45,459 bases of DNA from Alphaproteobacteria bacterium (GTDB taxonomy: Bacteria; Pseudomonadota; Alphaproteobacteria; Rhodospirillales; Magnetospirillaceae), in assembly GCA_021325215.1 (NCBI GenBank), contig JAJPHO010000122.1, positions 1 through 45,459 on the forward strand, read 5' to 3'. How positions within the stretch are numbered: the stretch's first letter is position 1; each line of letters begins with the position of its first letter. Both the position numbers and the translations under genes were made by a program. The notes below the pieces were generated by a model. It ran no database searches. It was given only the letters and a program-made list of their open reading frames with translations, and was not told the DNA's origin. Shown one piece after another: positions 40,209 to 45,459 of this stretch.

Positions 40209-41513
40209 TCAGCCTTTCGCCAGCACCTCGAGCCGCGAGCGCACGGACAAGGCATGCGCGCCCAGGCCCTCGGCTTCCGCCAGGGTCACCGCCAGCCCGC
40301 CGATCTTCTGCAGCGCGCCGACGTCGCAGCCTAGCAGGCTGGTGCGCTTCATGAAATCCAGCACGCCGAGCCCCGACGAGAATCGCGCGCTGCGGGCGGT
40401 GGGCAGCACATGGTTGGGGCCGCCGACATAATCGCCGATGGCTTCCGGCGTCAGGCGGCCGAGGAAGATGGCGCCGGCATGGCGCACCTTGGCGGCCATC
40501 GCGTCCGGGTCGCCCACCGCCAGTTCCAGATGCTCGGGCGCGATGCGGTCGATCAGCGGCAGGGCGTCGTCGAGGCTGGGCACCACGATTACCGCGCCGT
40601 GCGCCTTCCAGCTGGCGGCGGCGATCTCGGCGCGCGGCAGCGAGGCGAGATGCATCTCGACGGCGCGGCACACCTGGTCGCCGAAGCGCGCATCGTCGGT
40701 GATCAGGATCGACTGGGCGGCGGTGTCGTGCTCGGCCTGGCTGAGCAGGTCGGCGGCGATCCACGACGGGTCGTTGGCGGCGTCGGCCACCACCAGGATC
40801 TCGGACGGGCCGGCGATCATGTCGATGCCCACCGTGCCGAACACCTGGCGCTTGGCGGCGGCGACATAGGCGTTGCCGGGGCCGACGATCTTGTCGACCG
40901 GCTTGATGGTCTCGGTGCCGAAGGCCAGGGCGGCGACGGCCTGGGCGCCGCCGACACGGTAGATCTCGTCGATACCGGCGATGCGGGCGGCGGCAAGGAC
41001 CAGGGGATTCAGGCGTCCGTCGGGGGTCGGCACCACCATCACCACGCGCTCGACGCCGGCCACCTTGGCGGGGATGGCGTTCATCAGCACGGAGGAGGGA
41101 TAGGCCGCGGTGCCGCCCGGCACATAGAGGCCGACGGCGGACAAGGCGTTCCAGCGCAGGCCGAGGCGCACGCCTTCCTCGTCGGTGTAGGAGATGTCTT
41201 CCGGGCGCTGGCGGTGATGGAAATCGGCGATGCGGCGCGCCGCTTCGGCCAGGGCGCTGAGTTGGGCGGCCGGCACGTCGGTCATCGCGCGGTCGACCTC
41301 GGCGGCGGTGATGGCCAGGCCGCCGCGCGCCACCGGATGGCGGTCGAAGCGGTGGGTATAATCGATCAGCGCGTCGTCGCCGCGCCGGCGCACATCGGCG
41401 ATGATGGCGGCGACGGCGTCGTTGACGTCCTGCGCCGTCTCGCGCTTGTCGTCGAGCAGCAGATTGAAGGCCGCTTCGAAATGGGCATCGGTCGAATTCA
41501 GTTTACGCGCCAT
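40209..41513 (-). CDS. hisD: Histidinol dehydrogenase
   Basis: This zinc enzyme catalyses the last two steps of histidine synthesis, histidinol to histidine with 2 NAD+. The 434-residue protein has the usual length. The signature [20 protein letters not shown] is present, the catalytic Glu-His pair lies in [10 protein letters not shown], and zinc ligands lie in LSQAEHD and near the C-terminus. I place the start at the ATG at 41513, which has GGGAGG upstream; an in-frame GTG two codons earlier is less likely. It overlaps the hisG stop by 11 bases, so the two are coupled. Confidence 0.96.
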   Translation of the reverse strand: MARKLNSTDAHFEAAFNLLLDDKRETAQDVNDAVAAIIADVRRRGDDALIDYTHRFDRHPVARGGLAITAAEVDRAMTDVPAAQLSALAEAARRIADFHHRQRPEDISYTDEEGVRLGLRWNALSAVGLYVPGGTAAYPSSVLMNAIPAKVAGVERVVMVVPTPDGRLNPLVLAAARIAGIDEIYRVGGAQAVAALAFGTETIKPVDKIVGPGNAYVAAAKRQVFGTVGIDMIAGPSEILVVADAANDPSWIAADLLSQAEHDTAAQSILITDDARFGDQVCRAVEMHLASLPRAEIAAASWKAHGAVIVVPSLDDALPLIDRIAPEHLELAVGDPDAMAAKVRHAGAIFLGRLTPEAIGDYVGGPNHVLPTARSARFSSGLGVLDFMKRTSLLGCDVGALQKIGGLAVTLAEAEGLGAHALSVRSRLEVLAKG

Positions 41514-42165
41514 AGGCACCCTCCCGGAAACGCTCGATCCAGCCGGCCAGCTCTTCGGGCCGGGTTTTGAGCGCCGTTCTGTTCACGATCAGCCGCGACG
41601 AAATCTCGGCGACCCGCTCGACTTCGACCAGGCCGTTGGCCTTGAGCGTCGAACCGGTCGAGACCAGGTCGACGATCAGGCGGCACAGGCCCAATCCCGG
41701 CGCCAGTTCCATGGCGCCGTTGAGTTTCACGCATTCCGCCTGCACGCCCCGCTGGGCGAAATGCTTGGCGGTGATGGTGGGATATTTGGTGGCGACGCGG
41801 ATATGGCTCCAGCGCGAGGGATCGTCCTCGCCCGCCAGGTCCGCCGGCTCCGCGACCGCCAGATGGCATTTGCCGATGCCGAGATCGAGCGGCGCATAGA
41901 TCTCGGGATAATCGAATTCCATCAGCACGTCATTGCCGGCGATGCCGATCTCGGCGGCGCCGAAGGCGACGAAGGTGGCGACGTCGAAGGCGCGCACGCG
42001 GATGATGTCGATATGCGGATGGTTGGTGGAAAAGCGGAGCGCGCGCGACTTCGGATTGTCGAAATCCGGTTCGGGTTCGATGCCGGCCGCGCGTACCAGC
42101 GGCATCGCCTCGTCCAGAATGCGGCCCTTGGGCAGGGCCAGCACCAATTTTTCCGCTCTGTTCAC
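41503..42165 (-). CDS. hisG: ATP phosphoribosyltransferase, short form
   Basis: This enzyme makes phosphoribosyl-ATP from ATP and PRPP, the first step of histidine synthesis. The ~220-residue protein is the short form (HisGS), which lacks the C-terminal regulatory domain and needs the HisZ subunit; hisZ is not in this window. [17 protein letters not shown] opens the fold, and the PRPP-binding loop is [20 protein letters not shown] at 42165, with GAGG five bases upstream, is the best start; a TTG five codons earlier is also open. Confidence 0.94.
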   Translation of the reverse strand: MNRAEKLVLALPKGRILDEAMPLVRAAGIEPEPDFDNPKSRALRFSTNHPHIDIIRVRAFDVATFVAFGAAEIGIAGNDVLMEFDYPEIYAPLDLGIGKCHLAVAEPADLAGEDDPSRWSHIRVATKYPTITAKHFAQRGVQAECVKLNGAMELAPGLGLCRLIVDLVSTGSTLKANGLVEVERVAEISSRLIVNRTALKTRPEELAGWIERFREGAYGA

Positions 42166-42229
42166 CGTAACCTCGTCCAACCGGGAACCTTGTCTCGGGG
42201 TTGGTTATACGGGGCTGGGCAAAGTGAGG

Positions 42230-42454
42230 CTAGGTCTTCTTCTTGAATGCCTCGCCTGCAAAAGGCGTGGAACTGAGCGGGGCGGCATTGCCTCCGGTCT
42301 TGAGCGTAGCGGCGTATTCCTTGCGCCAGGTATCGTCGGTCTCGCCCGACTTCTTGCGGGCTTTTGCTTTGGCGACGGCATCCTGGATCATCTTGTCGGT
42401 GGCGCTGAGTTTGGCGACCGGCGGTGTCGGGTTGGGCTTCTTGCGCTTGGCCAT
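42230..42454 (-). CDS. Small basic protein of unknown function
   Basis: This 74-residue protein starts MAKRKKPNPTPPVAKLSATD, is rich in Lys and Ala, and ends in GEAFKKKT. I do not recognise the family. GGAG five bases before the ATG at 42454 supports the start; the frame is open further upstream but without another good site. It has no signal peptide or membrane segment. It stands alone between hisG and the acyltransferase gene, in the same direction. Confidence 0.65.
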   Translation of the reverse strand: MAKRKKPNPTPPVAKLSATDKMIQDAVAKAKARKKSGETDDTWRKEYAATLKTGGNAAPLSSTPFAGEAFKKKT

Positions 42455-43791
42455 GGGATCTCCGCTGGCAGGGACGCTCCAGCATGCGCATGCCATAGCT
42501 ATCGCGAAACGATCCGCTCGGACCAGGAGGTACGCCAGGGTGACGTCGCGTATTTGCTTCGCGCTTGCTGCAATGGCCGGCATGGCCGGGCCGACGACCG
42601 CTTCAATTTTGTGCCCGAGCGGGATAAGCAGCTGACGGTTCGGCAGGCGAAGCCGATGCGGCGGTGAAGTTGCTCGGGGCGATCGTGCGGCGCAGCCGCA
42701 TGAAGGGCGTTTCGACCAGGCGATAAAGCAGCCAGCCGCCGGCCAGGCTGGCCAGGAACATGATTGCGACCGTGCGCGGCGAGTCCGGGTCCCAATCGGT
42801 TGGCAGTTCCCGGTGCAGGATCACGATGATCGGTTTGTGGATCAGATAAAAGGCGTAGGACCACAAGGCCAGCGGCGTGGCGCCGGGGATGCGCAGCCGG
42901 TCGAACGCCGAACCCGGGCTCAGGGCCGCCATCACCAGCAGGCCGAACGACACCGCCACCAGCGAATAGCCGAACACCGTGGCGGTGAAGCCATAACCAT
43001 AGCCTTTGTAGAAATTGCCTTCCCAGAACAGCCAGCCGACGGCGATGACGGCGGCGATTCCCGCAGCCAGCCAGACATTGCCGCGCGCGGTCAGTTTTTC
43101 CCAGGCGGCGGGATGGAAGTTCTTGGCGAAGGCGATGGCGACGCCCGGCAGGAATTCGTCGAAGCGGCTGATCGAGCCGTAATAGATCCGCCCGTAATAA
43201 GGCACGCGGCTATAGGATGCGTCGCCATTCACCAGCCCATACTGCAGCCAGTAATACCAGCGCGCCGCGATGCCGATCGCCAGCAGAGCGCCGAATGCCG
43301 CCCACGCCGCCGCGCGCGGCTTGCCGGTCCGGACGAACAGCAGGCAGAGCAGCGGCACCAGCAGATAGAATTGCTCTTCGACGCACAGCGACCAGGCATG
43401 CGAGAAAGCGGTGCCGGGCGTCAGCAGGATGTTCTGGGTGAAGGTGAGGAAGCGCCAGAGGGGCGGCGGCGGGTTCCCGCCCATGAAGGTGGGAAACAGG
43501 AAGAACAGCGCCAGCACCACCCAGTAATTCGGCAGGGTGCGCAGCAGGCGGCGCTTATAGAAGGCGGGCAGGGAGAGCGTCCGGCCTTTGGCGATGCCGG
43601 ACAGGATCTGGTCGCCGATCAGAAAGCCGCTCAGCACGAAGAAGAGATCGACTCCGGCCCAGCCCAAGACGCTGATGAAGCCGAAAGTCGGGTTCTCGCT
43701 GACGAAGCCGTAATAGTGATTGGCGAACACCAGAAGGATCGCTGCCGATCGCAGCGTATCCAGTCCGTTCCGGCGTTCGCCGCTCAGGGCA

Positions 43792-45096
<1,305 letters not shown>

Positions 45097-45108
45097 GATG
45101 CTCTTTGC

Positions 45109-45459
45109 TTAGAGGCGGGGAAGGGTGACGCCGGTCTGCGACTGATATTTGCCCGAGCGGTCGCGGTACGAGACCTAGCACGGCTTGTCGCCCTTCAGGA
45201 AGATGAACTGGCAGGCGCCTTCATTAGCGTAGATCTTGGCCGGCAGCGGCGTGGTGTTCGAGAATTCCAGCGTCACATGGCCTTCCCATTCGGGCTCCAG
45301 CGGGGTGACGTTGACGATGATGCCGCAGCGGGCATAGGTCGATTTGCCGAGGCAGATCACCAGCGTGTCGCGCGGGATGCGGAAATATTCCACCGTGCGC
45401 GCCAGGGCGAAGCTGTTGGGCGGGATGACGCAGACGTCGGTCTCGCGGTCGACGAAGCT
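45109..45459 (-). CDS. dcd: dCTP deaminase, 3' part, interrupted by an in-frame TAG
   Basis: Dcd converts dCTP to dUTP. The window holds about the last 116 codons; the 5' part lies beyond the edge. Clear blocks are [38 protein letters not shown] and [20 protein letters not shown], the last with the catalytic glutamate. After GDKPC a TAG stands at 45177-45175. The same frame then continues [21 protein letters not shown] to a TAA at 45111-45109, which is the normal family ending. As I recall, alphaproteobacterial proteins read CEVSY at this point, so GAG to TAG is the simplest explanation. The lost 21 residues form the lid over the active site in this family. A sequencing error is possible. Confidence 0.88.

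Noticed and set aside
45109-45459. Genome-wide reassignment of TAG as a sense codon
   Set aside because: Several genes in the window end naturally in TAG at the expected family length (the rRNA methyltransferase, cupredoxin, LysR, tautomerase and yacG), so TAG works as a stop here.

Overview
The window looks like a chromosomal segment of a high-GC alphaproteobacterium, probably in or near the Rhodospirillales. The evidence is the circularly permuted (two-piece) tmRNA gene typical of Alphaproteobacteria, an alpha-type SspB, and the gene string dcd-murA-hisG-hisD-UPF0262-low-Mr phosphatase-maf-RNase G-yacG on the minus strand, whose order is familiar from this class. Nearly all of the sequence is coding. 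Many co-directional genes overlap by ATGA, GTGA, TTGA or TGATG, and several convergent pairs share stop-codon bases. I see no phage, insertion sequence, integrase or CRISPR array. This reads as a housekeeping chromosome with some lineage-specific genes.

Left part (1-12.8 kb): guaB and an RsmB-type rRNA methyltransferase are translationally coupled. A tandem pair of exported aspartyl-protease-like/PDZ paralogues follows, one of them with an altered catalytic triad. Next come a TSUP permease, a Tat-exported metallo-beta-lactamase-fold protein, a small unknown protein, recQ, and an AsmA protein coupled to a truncated haemoglobin that carries a signal peptide.

Middle part (12.6-24.6 kb): on the minus strand ssrA, sspB, class I fumarase and a ribbon-helix-helix protein lie in one line, so the tmRNA and the ClpXP adaptor that handles tmRNA-tagged proteins are neighbours. 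A glycosyltransferase family 9 gene, an exported amidohydrolase, two adjacent 75-bp palindromes, a GNAT acetyltransferase, an exported serine hydrolase and a 956-residue membrane-anchored coiled-coil protein follow.

Regulatory block (23.3-33.7 kb): an ECF sigma/zinc anti-sigma pair is divergent from a metallophosphoesterase-cupredoxin operon. Then come an OmpR-type regulator and an EnvZ-like kinase with a long low-complexity periplasmic region, a cysteine dioxygenase-like protein, a GAF-PAS histidine kinase coupled to a single-domain receiver and a LysR regulator, and a tautomerase/SDR operon.

Right part (33.9-45.5 kb): a four-repeat Ig/cadherin-like protein, a DUF1328 membrane peptide, a DUF488 protein, tRNA-Phe(GAA), a VOC protein divergent from a MarR regulator with a perfect palindrome between them, and then the conserved his/mur cluster. 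The window ends inside dcd. That gene carries an in-frame TAG 21 codons before its natural end, where I recall a glutamate in alphaproteobacterial relatives; this is the sharpest single anomaly in the window.
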